Both the position numbers and the translations under genes were made by a program. Of a stretch of DNA of 64,000 bases, positions 24,001 through 31,591 are shown one piece after another. The stretch's first letter is position 1. Every line of letters begins with the position of its first letter. Where the stretch lies: positions 2,227,208-2,291,207 of the forward strand of contig NZ_JARYGZ010000001.1 of NCBI RefSeq assembly GCF_029906645.1, in the 5' to 3' direction. A model generated the notes under the pieces. It was not told the DNA's origin, ran no database searches, and saw only the letters and a program-made list of their open reading frames with translations. The DNA is from Sphingomonas oryzagri. Its GTDB lineage: Bacteria; Pseudomonadota; Alphaproteobacteria; Sphingomonadales; Sphingomonadaceae.

Positions 24001-25358
24001 GCCTGCGCTTTTTGATCGAGGCCGCTGAAACGCTCCAGCGGTCTTTTCGCGGCAGAGCCGTCGCGGAAATTGCCGAAGAATACCAAGATTACTGGTGGCC
24101 GACGACGACAGTTCGAATCATGCTCCCTCGAGACGGGAAGCCGGTGCAAGATGCCAAAACGACGAGACTCCGCGTCGGAAGCGAGCAACATCTCCGGGTG
24201 ATGACCGATGCATCATCGCTCGCCGGCTATGAAATGCGATTAAACAAGAAAGGGCGCCTATTTCGACTGGGTGGCCGGCTTGCGCCGGCGGTCGGCATCC
24301 GAAAGCCTGTGAACCTTGACCAACTGAAACCCTGGTACGCAGCGCAGGTCACGACAGGACCGACCTGGGATCAGTTTTATCGCTCGCTTTTCGATTGTGA
24401 TCACGTGTTCCTTGCCGCCGAAAATGCGATCCTCGGATTTGAACTTGACCTGCCTGCCGATCTCGCGACCGGAGTGCGGCGCGGTTCCATTCGCAAGGAC
24501 AAGCTTCGGGGTATCGCGGGTCGGCAAGGTTCGCGAATCAAACTTTCGCGGCTTGGCGGAAAATGGGCCGGGATCGATAGGGTTGTGAGGCGCAATATGG
24601 GGACTGCGACGAACCTAGAAGGGCTATCGGTCGCGGTCATCGGGTGCGGGACGATCGGCAGCCATCTCGCTAAATTTCTGGCCCAGTCAGGTGCTGGATG
24701 TGGCGCGCGTCTCCACCTCTTCGACAAGGATGTCCTGTCCGAAGGGAATCTCGGTCGCCATCTTCTGGGGTTTGGCGATATCGGGAAATTGAAGGCGGCA
24801 GCGGTGGCGGCGGAGCTGATGCGCTTTCATCCTCAAATCGATGTCGTCGGTCATGACGTTGACGCGCTTGCCGAATGGAGAATGCTCTCTCGCGCAGATC
24901 TCTTGATCGACGCAACGGGCGAGTGGAATGTGCAGAATGCTTTAAACGAGGCGTTCTTGAGTGCGCCGGATGCGCGGCCCAAGGCGCTGCTCCACTCCTG
25001 GGTTTTCATGAATGGCGCCGGCGTGCAGAGCTTTCTTAATTTGGGCGACAAGTTCGCCTGCTTCCGTTGCCTCAAGCCCGAACTGGATGGGGCTTGGAGA
25101 TTTCCCGTTGGTGTTGAGCAGGATGAGCTGGATTTGCAGCCTGCGACGTGCGGCGACGGCGTCTACATTCCATTTTCGGTGGATGTCCCTGTAATCGCCG
25201 CTGCTCTCACCAGTCGCGCGGCCGTTGATTGGGCGGGCGGCAAACCGGGACAGCGCTTGCGTTCGCAAGTGACTGACCCAGCAAAGGGGCGCCATCAGAA
25301 ATGGCAATCGCCTGAGCCATCGCCTCATTGCCCAGCTTGCCGAGATCGCCGCCAGTGA
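23967..25358 (+). CDS. E1-like (ThiF/Cap2-type) adenylyltransferase, missing its E2 part
   Basis: Up to 463 residues from ATG 23967; the true start is uncertain (TTG 24012 also possible). Residues ~15-40 (FLIEAAETLQRSF, EIAEEYQDYW) resemble the helix that ends an E2-like domain in E2-E1 fusions, so the catalytic E2 core seems lost at the 24-kb junction. The E1 domain is intact: VAVIGCGTIGSHLAKFLAQS (nucleotide loop), LHLFDKDVLSEGNLGRH, GKLKAA and LIDATGEW. Cys pairs CFRC and CPAC suggest a zinc knuckle. Such proteins adenylate a ubiquitin-like or effector C-terminus in type II CBASS and Bil-type systems. The JAB peptidase follows in coupled fashion. Confidence 0.75.
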   Translation: MLSVSSKTPSRRLRFLIEAAETLQRSFRGRAVAEIAEEYQDYWWPTTTVRIMLPRDGKPVQDAKTTRLRVGSEQHLRVMTDASSLAGYEMRLNKKGRLFRLGGRLAPAVGIRKPVNLDQLKPWYAAQVTTGPTWDQFYRSLFDCDHVFLAAENAILGFELDLPADLATGVRRGSIRKDKLRGIAGRQGSRIKLSRLGGKWAGIDRVVRRNMGTATNLEGLSVAVIGCGTIGSHLAKFLAQSGAGCGARLHLFDKDVLSEGNLGRHLLGFGDIGKLKAAAVAAELMRFHPQIDVVGHDVDALAEWRMLSRADLLIDATGEWNVQNALNEAFLSAPDARPKALLHSWVFMNGAGVQSFLNLGDKFACFRCLKPELDGAWRFPVGVEQDELDLQPATCGDGVYIPFSVDVPVIAAALTSRAAVDWAGGKPGQRLRSQVTDPAKGRHQKWQSPEPSPHCPACRDRRQ

Positions 25359-25828
25359 CGGTACGGCTCCTTTTTGACCGAACCGTACGCGCTTCGCTGA
25401 TCCGTTTTCATGCCCGGGCAACACACAGGCTTGAGAGCGGTGGCCTACTGCTGGGTTATCGAAAGGGGAGCGACCTCCACGTCGTTGATGCCACCTTTCC
25501 GTCACGATGGGATCGGGCGACCCGGACGATGTTCCATCGGTCGGCAATCGATCATCGGCGAAAAGCTTTCAAAGCATGGCGAACTTCATCCGGCACGATT
25601 GATTGGATTGGGGAATGGCACACCCACCCAGGCGGCACCGCGCGGCCTTCGTCGATTGACTTGAGAAGCTGGGCGACAATTACCATTCGTCGGAGAGCGC
25701 CAATGGTATTTATGATCCTAGATGATCAAGGCCAATATCTTGGTTTGCAGACGGATAGGACCCTGCGCCAATTCAACCGGGTCCTCGAAGAGAGTGTTAC
25801 CGCGATTTTATTTGGACTCTCGACATGA
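25355..25828 (+). CDS. JAB/MPN (Cap3- or BilD-like) metallopeptidase
   Basis: 157 residues from GTG 25355, which overlaps the E1 stop (GTGA). The JAMM motif is complete: Glu in WIGEWHTHP, then HTHPGGTARPSSID. 'RLESGGLLLGYRKGSDLHVV' is the usual JAB opening. Enzymes of this type remove ubiquitin-like or conjugated proteins from targets. Pairing with an E1-like gene is the hallmark of bacterial ubiquitin-like conjugation modules. No nucleotidyltransferase (CD-NTase) or ubiquitin-like gene is visible nearby. Confidence 0.85.
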   Translation: MTVRLLFDRTVRASLIRFHARATHRLESGGLLLGYRKGSDLHVVDATFPSRWDRATRTMFHRSAIDHRRKAFKAWRTSSGTIDWIGEWHTHPGGTARPSSIDLRSWATITIRRRAPMVFMILDDQGQYLGLQTDRTLRQFNRVLEESVTAILFGLST

Positions 25829-26121
25829 AAGATTTGCTCGACATCGGCACCGATGGCGAACGAGGAACTGAAAGTGGACGCCCAGTGAAGGTCCGGAATG
25901 TTACTTTATGGGTCGTTGAAATCGACGCGTGCGTCAATCTTAAAGGTGTGGGCGGTCGTATTAAGCCCAGATCAGCGGCGGCCCGGTGTGTGGTTAAGCA
26001 TGATAGGCGCGCGACTTTTGACCGCAACCTGACACGTTACATGTCACCTTCTTCGCGGTCGCGGTACCATCTAAGCAATTCGATGCGCTCTCGTGTAAGT
26101 TTTTCTACCTCAGAACTGTAA
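25825..26121 (+). CDS. small hypothetical protein coupled to the JAB gene
   Basis: 98 residues; ATG 25825 overlaps the JAB stop (ATGA). The first ~70 residues include PVKVRNVTLWVVEIDACVNL and are plausible. The last ~28 overlap the 3' end of the convergent HEPN gene and are Ser/Arg-rich, so the natural end may have been shorter. Family unknown. It could be the third member, or its remnant, of the E1-JAB operon. Confidence 0.4.
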   Translation: MKDLLDIGTDGERGTESGRPVKVRNVTLWVVEIDACVNLKGVGGRIKPRSAAARCVVKHDRRATFDRNLTRYMSPSSRSRYHLSNSMRSRVSFSTSEL

Positions 26122-26906
26122 AGCAGTGGCGCAATGCTGCCGTGGCCTGGGTGATTGATACCGGATCGATACTCAGCCTGCCGATCACGATATTCCTCCC
26201 ATGCCGTCTGGCTAGCTCGAAGATCCTCGTCTTTCCCGTCCACATCGAGAGTCGCAAGGATCGCCAGAAGTTCTTCGTTGACATTGGCGGCATCTGCGGC
26301 CGCCACCGCGTTCATCTCAGCTTGGGTGATCGGATAATCGCCATAAAGAATTGTGTTAAATGCCTCGTCTGCCGCGTTCACGAATTGTGATGTTGAGTGG
26401 ATATATGCGTCGAGGACTCCGGCCTCAACATCCCGCTGCTCTGGCAGCTCATGCACGAAGATGTGTCGCTGCTCGATAAGCCTGGCAAGATCGTTGCGGA
26501 CCTTGTCCGAGTCGGGCATGATTGGTTCCGACTGCTTTCCCTCGATTTTAAGGGCCCAGCGGTCCACTACGCCCGAGAGATGGCCGAAGAGCGGCGTGTC
26601 TATCAGCCTAGAAAAAACGCGATCGATGTCGCCGATACCATTGATCGGAAGCTCATGCGAAATAAGCTCTCCGAACGACACTTCTTTTCCGACCAAAGCC
26701 CGCGCCAACGCAAAGTCGATTTTGAGTGTACCCTTGACCAAATCCGCGCCGCGCGTTGCGTAGGGATCGCCAGCGTTGATAATCCGGGCGGCCCAGTCCC
26801 GCGTGAAAACCTCAAGGATCGTGACCAGCCTAATGATGATAAACTGTGGCGGAGCTTGGAACGCAGCGCCGTTCCAGCCGTCCACGAGCGCATTTATCTC
26901 GCTCAT
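26037..26906 (-). CDS. HEPN-domain protein, candidate RNase toxin
   Basis: 289 residues from ATG 26906. It is almost wholly helical and contains the RX4H motif RHIFVH (Arg 147-His 152) within 'DLARLIEQRHIFVHELPEQ', as in HEPN ribonucleases of the RiboL-PSP/Swt1-like group. HEPN proteins act as RNA-cleaving effectors in toxin-antitoxin and phage-defence systems. No MNT-type antitoxin partner is adjacent. The DNA is visibly more AT-rich than its neighbours, suggesting separate acquisition. It converges on the E1-JAB operon. Confidence 0.7.
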   Translation of the reverse strand: MSEINALVDGWNGAAFQAPPQFIIIRLVTILEVFTRDWAARIINAGDPYATRGADLVKGTLKIDFALARALVGKEVSFGELISHELPINGIGDIDRVFSRLIDTPLFGHLSGVVDRWALKIEGKQSEPIMPDSDKVRNDLARLIEQRHIFVHELPEQRDVEAGVLDAYIHSTSQFVNAADEAFNTILYGDYPITQAEMNAVAAADAANVNEELLAILATLDVDGKDEDLRASQTAWEEYRDRQAEYRSGINHPGHGSIAPLLYSSEVEKLTRERIELLRWYRDREEGDM

Positions 26907-27418
26907 GCCCCGCGAGTGTCCACGTGAGGCGATCCCTTTGGGTACCACATTAGCATCGTTCGCGCCTCCGATCCACGCGTCGATCGGTTACCGCGATCCC
27001 CCTTCTCTCCTTGCGGACCGCCGATCATGGCCGATTTTGCTCTGGCTGCTTTCGGGGGGCCCGACGAGAATTGCTGACATTCGCTTAGGTCGTTGTTTCG
27101 AACGTGAAGGCCCAAATGGTCTGGGCGCTCTTGATCACTGCTTTTCGGCGCGGACGTCTGAGACACCCGTCTTCATTCCGCACGAGCATAGATCGGCATC
27201 GGACCGGTCGTTCCCAGCGCCGTGCGATCCAAAGAGCCCGACCGTGTCTGTGCGTGATCGTTTTAGAATCGGGTTGTCGGCCGCTTCAATCTCGATCCAA
27301 ATGCGTTGGAACCGCCCAGCGGACCAACCTATAACCGCGAAATGACCTCAACCGCTCCGCCCAAGATGGCCGCATTTTCGATTCGCCTGGCCACCTTTTA
27401 GGGTAATCCAAACCCACT
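26907..27418. other. 512-base stretch before the PRTase operon
   Basis: No supported gene. Overlapping short frames have no recognisable product. It must hold the promoter of the 27.4-34.5 kb operon and of the HEPN gene. An AT-rich CCTATAACC at about 27328-27336 could be a -10-like element, but no matching -35 is clear. Confidence 0.4.
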
Positions 27419-28582
27419 ATGATCAACCAGCTCGCTCTGAACCTCGTCGCGGACGTCATGGATTGGGATAATGAGGAGGCCACCAGGGAATATGGCTGGC
27501 TGCGGCTCATCTCTTCCATGAAATACGACGGCTATTCCGATTTCCGCGCCGGCGTCCGCTTCCTGGAAAGCCTCGTCTCGTGGCTGCGGCACTTCGAGAA
27601 AGCCGACCGGCCCGCCGCCTACGCCTTCGTCAAGGCGCGGCTCGTCTACATCTCGACGCTCGAGATGCAGCGGGTGATCGAGACCTTCATCCCCGAGATC
27701 GTCACGCCCTACCTCCGGCGGTCGGTCGCCGCCGAGCTCGCCATCAAGCCGTATCAGGTGTGGCAGTCGGCGGCCGGGGCGGAGGCGTATCTGCGCCGAC
27801 TGCGCCGCTGCCTCTTCGTCGGCCTAAGCGACGGCAGCCGCATCGATGTGCTCCGCCGCGCGAACGCGGGCCGCCTGTCGCAGGAGCAGGTCATTCCGAT
27901 GATGAACGTCGACGACGAGAAGTGGAAAAGCCTCGCGGGCGACCTAAAGGACGAGCTCGGCGCCGACGCCCGCTTCGACGACGTCTACCTCATCGACGAC
28001 TTCACGGCGTCGGGCACGACCTTCATCCGCTTCCCCGACGGGAAGCCGAAGGGTAAGCTCTACAAGTTCGAAAAGATCGTGCAGGACGCCAAGACGCGGC
28101 TCGCGGAGCAGAAGGAGGATTTCCCCCTCGCGGACGGGTATACGCTCCACATCCATCACTACGTCTCGACCAGGCAGGCGCACGACGCGCTCGAGGAGCG
28201 CGTCGCCGAGGCGAACGAGAAGCTCGAGAACAAGAGCTTCGGCGAGGCGATCATCACCGAGGGGATGCTGCTTCCCGCCGACATCAGGGTCGCGACGATC
28301 GACAAGAAGACCAGGAAGCCGACTCCGACGCGACCGACCGACGACCCGATCGTCGACCTTTGCGGCCGCTACTACGACGACGACCTGTTCAAGCGGCTCG
28401 AGAAGCACTGCAGGGAGGCGGGCCAGACCGACATGAAATACGGCTACGCAGATTGCGCGCTGCCGCTCGTCCTCGAGCACAACACGCCGAACAACGCGAT
28501 CCCGCTCCTGTGGGCGGAGACAGAGGGTAAGCTGGGCACGGGGATGCAGCCGCTCTTCTTCCGTCGCGATAGGCACGGCTGA
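27419..28582 (+). CDS. phosphoribosyltransferase-like protein (PRTase-CE type)
   Basis: 387 residues. The PRPP-binding signature of type I phosphoribosyltransferases is present: VYLIDDFTASGTTFIRF (residues 189-205, two Asp followed by a T/SGTT loop). The N-terminal ~180 residues are helical, with 'VRFLESLVSWLRHFEKADRP' and MQRVIETFIPEIVTPYL. As far as I recall, such proteins are annotated PRTase-CE, a group tied to conflict systems. The activity would be transfer or removal of ribose-5-phosphate on a base-like acceptor; the acceptor is unknown. It is the first gene of the operon, two bases before the ATPase gene. Confidence 0.75.
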   Translation: MINQLALNLVADVMDWDNEEATREYGWLRLISSMKYDGYSDFRAGVRFLESLVSWLRHFEKADRPAAYAFVKARLVYISTLEMQRVIETFIPEIVTPYLRRSVAAELAIKPYQVWQSAAGAEAYLRRLRRCLFVGLSDGSRIDVLRRANAGRLSQEQVIPMMNVDDEKWKSLAGDLKDELGADARFDDVYLIDDFTASGTTFIRFPDGKPKGKLYKFEKIVQDAKTRLAEQKEDFPLADGYTLHIHHYVSTRQAHDALEERVAEANEKLENKSFGEAIITEGMLLPADIRVATIDKKTRKPTPTRPTDDPIVDLCGRYYDDDLFKRLEKHCREAGQTDMKYGYADCALPLVLEHNTPNNAIPLLWAETEGKLGTGMQPLFFRRDRHG

Positions 28583-28584
28583 TC

Positions 28585-30498
28585 ATGGCCAACCCCTTCC
28601 TCCGCCGCGCCACCGAATACGTCCGCGAGGACGAGTCCTTCCTCTCGATCGTCAGTCCGGCGCCGCTCACCACCTTCCTCGCCACCAGCCGGAACAAGGA
28701 CGACATGTTCGAGGTGCCGGTCCGCATCATCGGCGCACCGGGCAGCGGCAAGACGATGCTCGCCACGCTCGCCGAGTTCCGCATGGTCGAGACGATCCTC
28801 AAGGACGAGACCAACCCGACCAACCGCACGCTCGCCGACGCTCTGGCGCTGGCCGGGTTCCTCAAGGACGGGAAGCCGAACGTCGCCGCCGTCCGTGTGC
28901 CGATGGAATCGGAATATCGGGACTTCTGGGAGCTGCCCTACGAGCCGATCGTCAAGACAAAGCTCGCCTTCTGGCTGGTGCAGGCCCGCGCGATGCTCGG
29001 ACTCATCCGCAATCTCACCGCGAACCGAACCCGCGCGATCGACGCGATCGAGTTCGTCCCGCGCGCCAACCACGAGGCACATCTCGAGCAGATTGGCGGC
29101 CTGTCCGCGGTCGGCATCCGGGATCGGGCGCTCGCAGTGCAGCGGGCGATCTACAAGGTCGGCGCCGGCCTGAGGGCTCCCAAGCTCGAGAACCTGCCGA
29201 TCGACGCCACGGCGCCCTACGCGCCCTTCGACGCCATCAGCCGAATCCGCATCGACTGGAACGGCGAGACGATCGAGATGAGCCCGCTCGTCATGCTCGA
29301 CGACGTCCACGCGCTCCACCACGACCAGCTGGAAGCCATGTTCGGCATGCTCTCCCACCGGGAGATGAAGTTCGGCCGTTGGATGATGATGCGGCTGGAC
29401 GCCCTCAGCCCGGGAGCGGTCATGCGCTCCCACGGCGACCAGCCGACCCACAACCGCGCGCAGGGCCGCGACTTCGTCGACATCCGCATGCAGGGCGATG
29501 ACAAGAAGGACACGTCGAAGAAGCAGTTCCGCACCATGGCGCGGGACATGGCGAAGCGGTATCTACCGATGGTCGAAGGGCTCCGGAACCGCGGCGCGAC
29601 CGACATCGACCGGCTCGTCCCCAGCGAACCTCCGAAACTGAGCGCCGCCCAGCTGAGGGATCTCGAAGGCAAGGTCGCCAAGGACCAGGAGAAGCTCGAG
29701 ATCGGCCCCAAGCGGCGCAAGGAGATCGAGGACATCGTCGAAGACTTCATCAGGCGTACGAAGTCCTACGACGACGGGCCAGACGTCGCGCTCGCGATGA
29801 CGCGCATCTTGCTTCATCGCTACGCCGTCCGCATCGCCCGCGCGACGCCCTCGCTTTTCGAGGAGATCGATCCCGACCCCAAGACGCCGCTGAAGGCCGA
29901 CGCGGACGTCGCGCACGGCGCCCGTGTCCATCTCCATCACGACTACAACCGGCCTCTGCACTACGGGGTCGACGAGGTCTGCGACGCCAGCAACGAGAAT
30001 GCGGAGGTGTTCCTGCAGTTCGCGGGAGAGCTGGTCGCCAACATCGAGACCAGGGCGATCCGGAACAATCCCCTCGCGCTGCCCGCCAAGGATCAGCAGT
30101 CAATCTTGGTGGAGAAGGCCAAGTCGATAATGGACGCGTGGGCCTTCCCGCACGCCCAGCGGGTCCGCCAGATGGTCGACACCATCGGAGCCGACTGCAA
30201 GGCGGAATCCCTGCTTCCCAACGCCCCCCTCGGTGCCGGCGCGAATGCGGTCGCCATCCTCGAGGAGGACATGGAGGAGATGTCGCTCGACGACGAGCTC
30301 GGCCCAGTCCTGAAATACGCCATCGCGCACGGCGCGATCACGATCGAGCGCAACTATGGGCAGGGTGGCAAGCTCTGGGCGCTGATCGAGCTCACCGGCA
30401 CGGTCGGGCTGGTCTACGGGCTCACCTTCAACCGGGGCGGTTTCCTCCCGCAGAAGCTCGACTACCTGCGCAAGGCAGCGGGGCTTATCAATGCGTAA
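28585..30498 (+). CDS. P-loop ATPase (ORC/STAND-like AAA)
   Basis: 637 residues. Walker A IIGAPGSGKTMLA (residues 48-60) and Walker B SPLVMLDDVHAL (233-244) define an AAA/STAND-type NTPase. An Arg-rich sensor-like region lies near 'MKFGRWMMMRLDALSPG'. The remaining ~340 residues are helical and end in a winged-helix-like segment (LGPVLKYAIAHGAITIERNY, GKLWALIELTGTVGLVYGLT). In similar clusters this gene is called an ORC-CDC6 family ATPase, from memory. It is the probable invader sensor or switch controlling the enzymes. Start: ATG 28585 directly after the PRTase stop. Confidence 0.75.
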   Translation: MANPFLRRATEYVREDESFLSIVSPAPLTTFLATSRNKDDMFEVPVRIIGAPGSGKTMLATLAEFRMVETILKDETNPTNRTLADALALAGFLKDGKPNVAAVRVPMESEYRDFWELPYEPIVKTKLAFWLVQARAMLGLIRNLTANRTRAIDAIEFVPRANHEAHLEQIGGLSAVGIRDRALAVQRAIYKVGAGLRAPKLENLPIDATAPYAPFDAISRIRIDWNGETIEMSPLVMLDDVHALHHDQLEAMFGMLSHREMKFGRWMMMRLDALSPGAVMRSHGDQPTHNRAQGRDFVDIRMQGDDKKDTSKKQFRTMARDMAKRYLPMVEGLRNRGATDIDRLVPSEPPKLSAAQLRDLEGKVAKDQEKLEIGPKRRKEIEDIVEDFIRRTKSYDDGPDVALAMTRILLHRYAVRIARATPSLFEEIDPDPKTPLKADADVAHGARVHLHHDYNRPLHYGVDEVCDASNENAEVFLQFAGELVANIETRAIRNNPLALPAKDQQSILVEKAKSIMDAWAFPHAQRVRQMVDTIGADCKAESLLPNAPLGAGANAVAILEEDMEEMSLDDELGPVLKYAIAHGAITIERNYGQGGKLWALIELTGTVGLVYGLTFNRGGFLPQKLDYLRKAAGLINA

Positions 30499-31591
30499 GC
30501 ACTGGGAGAACTGCATTACCAACTTCGACGCGAAGGTCGACGAGTTCGTCGCCGACTACTTCGCGGACGAGACCCGCCACGTCCTGCTCGTCGCCGCGGC
30601 CGGGTTCGACCCGCGATCGCGTCGCATCTCGCAGATGCTTGCGGACACGCTCGGATCCCGACTGTCCGCAATCTATGTGCGCGAGGAGCGTCCGGGCGCG
30701 TCCGAGACGCTCATCGAGCAGGCGAACGAGAATGAGGCGACCCTGAAGTCGATCGTTCCCGACTCCAAGGTCATCAGCATCGACGTCTTCGCGGAGGACG
30801 GGGCGCCGGTGGGCGGCTCCCGCATCGTCTCGCGTCTCGGCGAGCACCCCGTCGCCGACGAGGTCACCGACGTGATCCTCGATTTGAGCGCGCTCTCCAT
30901 CGGCGTCGGCTTTCCCGCCGCGCGGATGCTGCTCGAGGATTGCGAGGGTGCCGAGAATCGCGCCTTCCATCTCATGATCGTCTCGAATCCCGAGATGGAC
31001 GACAGGATATCGAGCATCCCGTCGAGCCGAGCGGGATCGGTGAAGGGCTTCTCCCCGCCGATCGAGGACGACGCGCAGGGGCTGGCCCAAGTGTGGATTC
31101 CCCAGCTCGCACGCGGACGCGGGCTCGCGCTGACCCAGATCGGCGCGGCGATCCCGTCGCGTTACAAGATCTGCCCCCTCCTCCCCTTCCCGGCCCGAAA
31201 CCCTCGGCGCGCCGACGACCTCCTCGCCGAATACCGGACGGAGCTCGTCGACGAGTGGGAGGTCGACCCGCGCGACGTGGTCTACGCATCGGAGCGGAAT
31301 CCGCTGGATTGCTACCGGACGCTGTCGACCCTGAAGACCCGCTTCGACCGGACAATGAAAGGAACCTACGAACCCCGCATGGTCCTGTCTCCCGTGGGGA
31401 GCAAGGTGCTCGCGGCCGGCGCCCTCATGGCCGCGATCGAGCATGACATGGCGGTGCAGTATCTCGAGACCGAGAGCTATGTGTTCGATAAAACGCTTAT
31501 GGGCCCCCACGAAGCACCCGACATGACCGTCCACCTGATCCTGTCCGGCCCGCTCTACGCGAGCTACGAAGAGCCGGCACCGGCGGAATGA
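30491..31591 (+). CDS. unrecognised conserved operon protein, 366 residues
   Basis: I do not recognise the family. It begins 8 bases inside the ATPase gene. The N-terminal half looks Rossmann-like: HVLLVAAAGFDPRSRRISQM, LSAIYVREER, VTDVILDLSALSIGVGFPAA and FHLMIVSNPEMDDR alternate strands and helices. The second half has a second alpha/beta core: KICPLLPFPARNPRRADDLL, VYASERNPLDCYRTLSTLKT, MVLSPVGSKVLAAGALMAAI and VHLILSGPLYASYEE. The DLSALS and NPEMDD acidic clusters could bind a nucleotide or sugar phosphate (inference). Confidence 0.65.
   Translation: MRKHWENCITNFDAKVDEFVADYFADETRHVLLVAAAGFDPRSRRISQMLADTLGSRLSAIYVREERPGASETLIEQANENEATLKSIVPDSKVISIDVFAEDGAPVGGSRIVSRLGEHPVADEVTDVILDLSALSIGVGFPAARMLLEDCEGAENRAFHLMIVSNPEMDDRISSIPSSRAGSVKGFSPPIEDDAQGLAQVWIPQLARGRGLALTQIGAAIPSRYKICPLLPFPARNPRRADDLLAEYRTELVDEWEVDPRDVVYASERNPLDCYRTLSTLKTRFDRTMKGTYEPRMVLSPVGSKVLAAGALMAAIEHDMAVQYLETESYVFDKTLMGPHEAPDMTVHLILSGPLYASYEEPAPAE

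Noticed and set aside
24100-24125. GTTCGAATC motif suggesting a tRNA end
   Set aside because: It falls inside the E1-like coding frame and lacks the other tRNA arms.
23967-26121. Complete type II CBASS operon
   Set aside because: Only E1-like and JAB genes are present. There is no CD-NTase, no cyclic-nucleotide effector and no E2 domain in the window.
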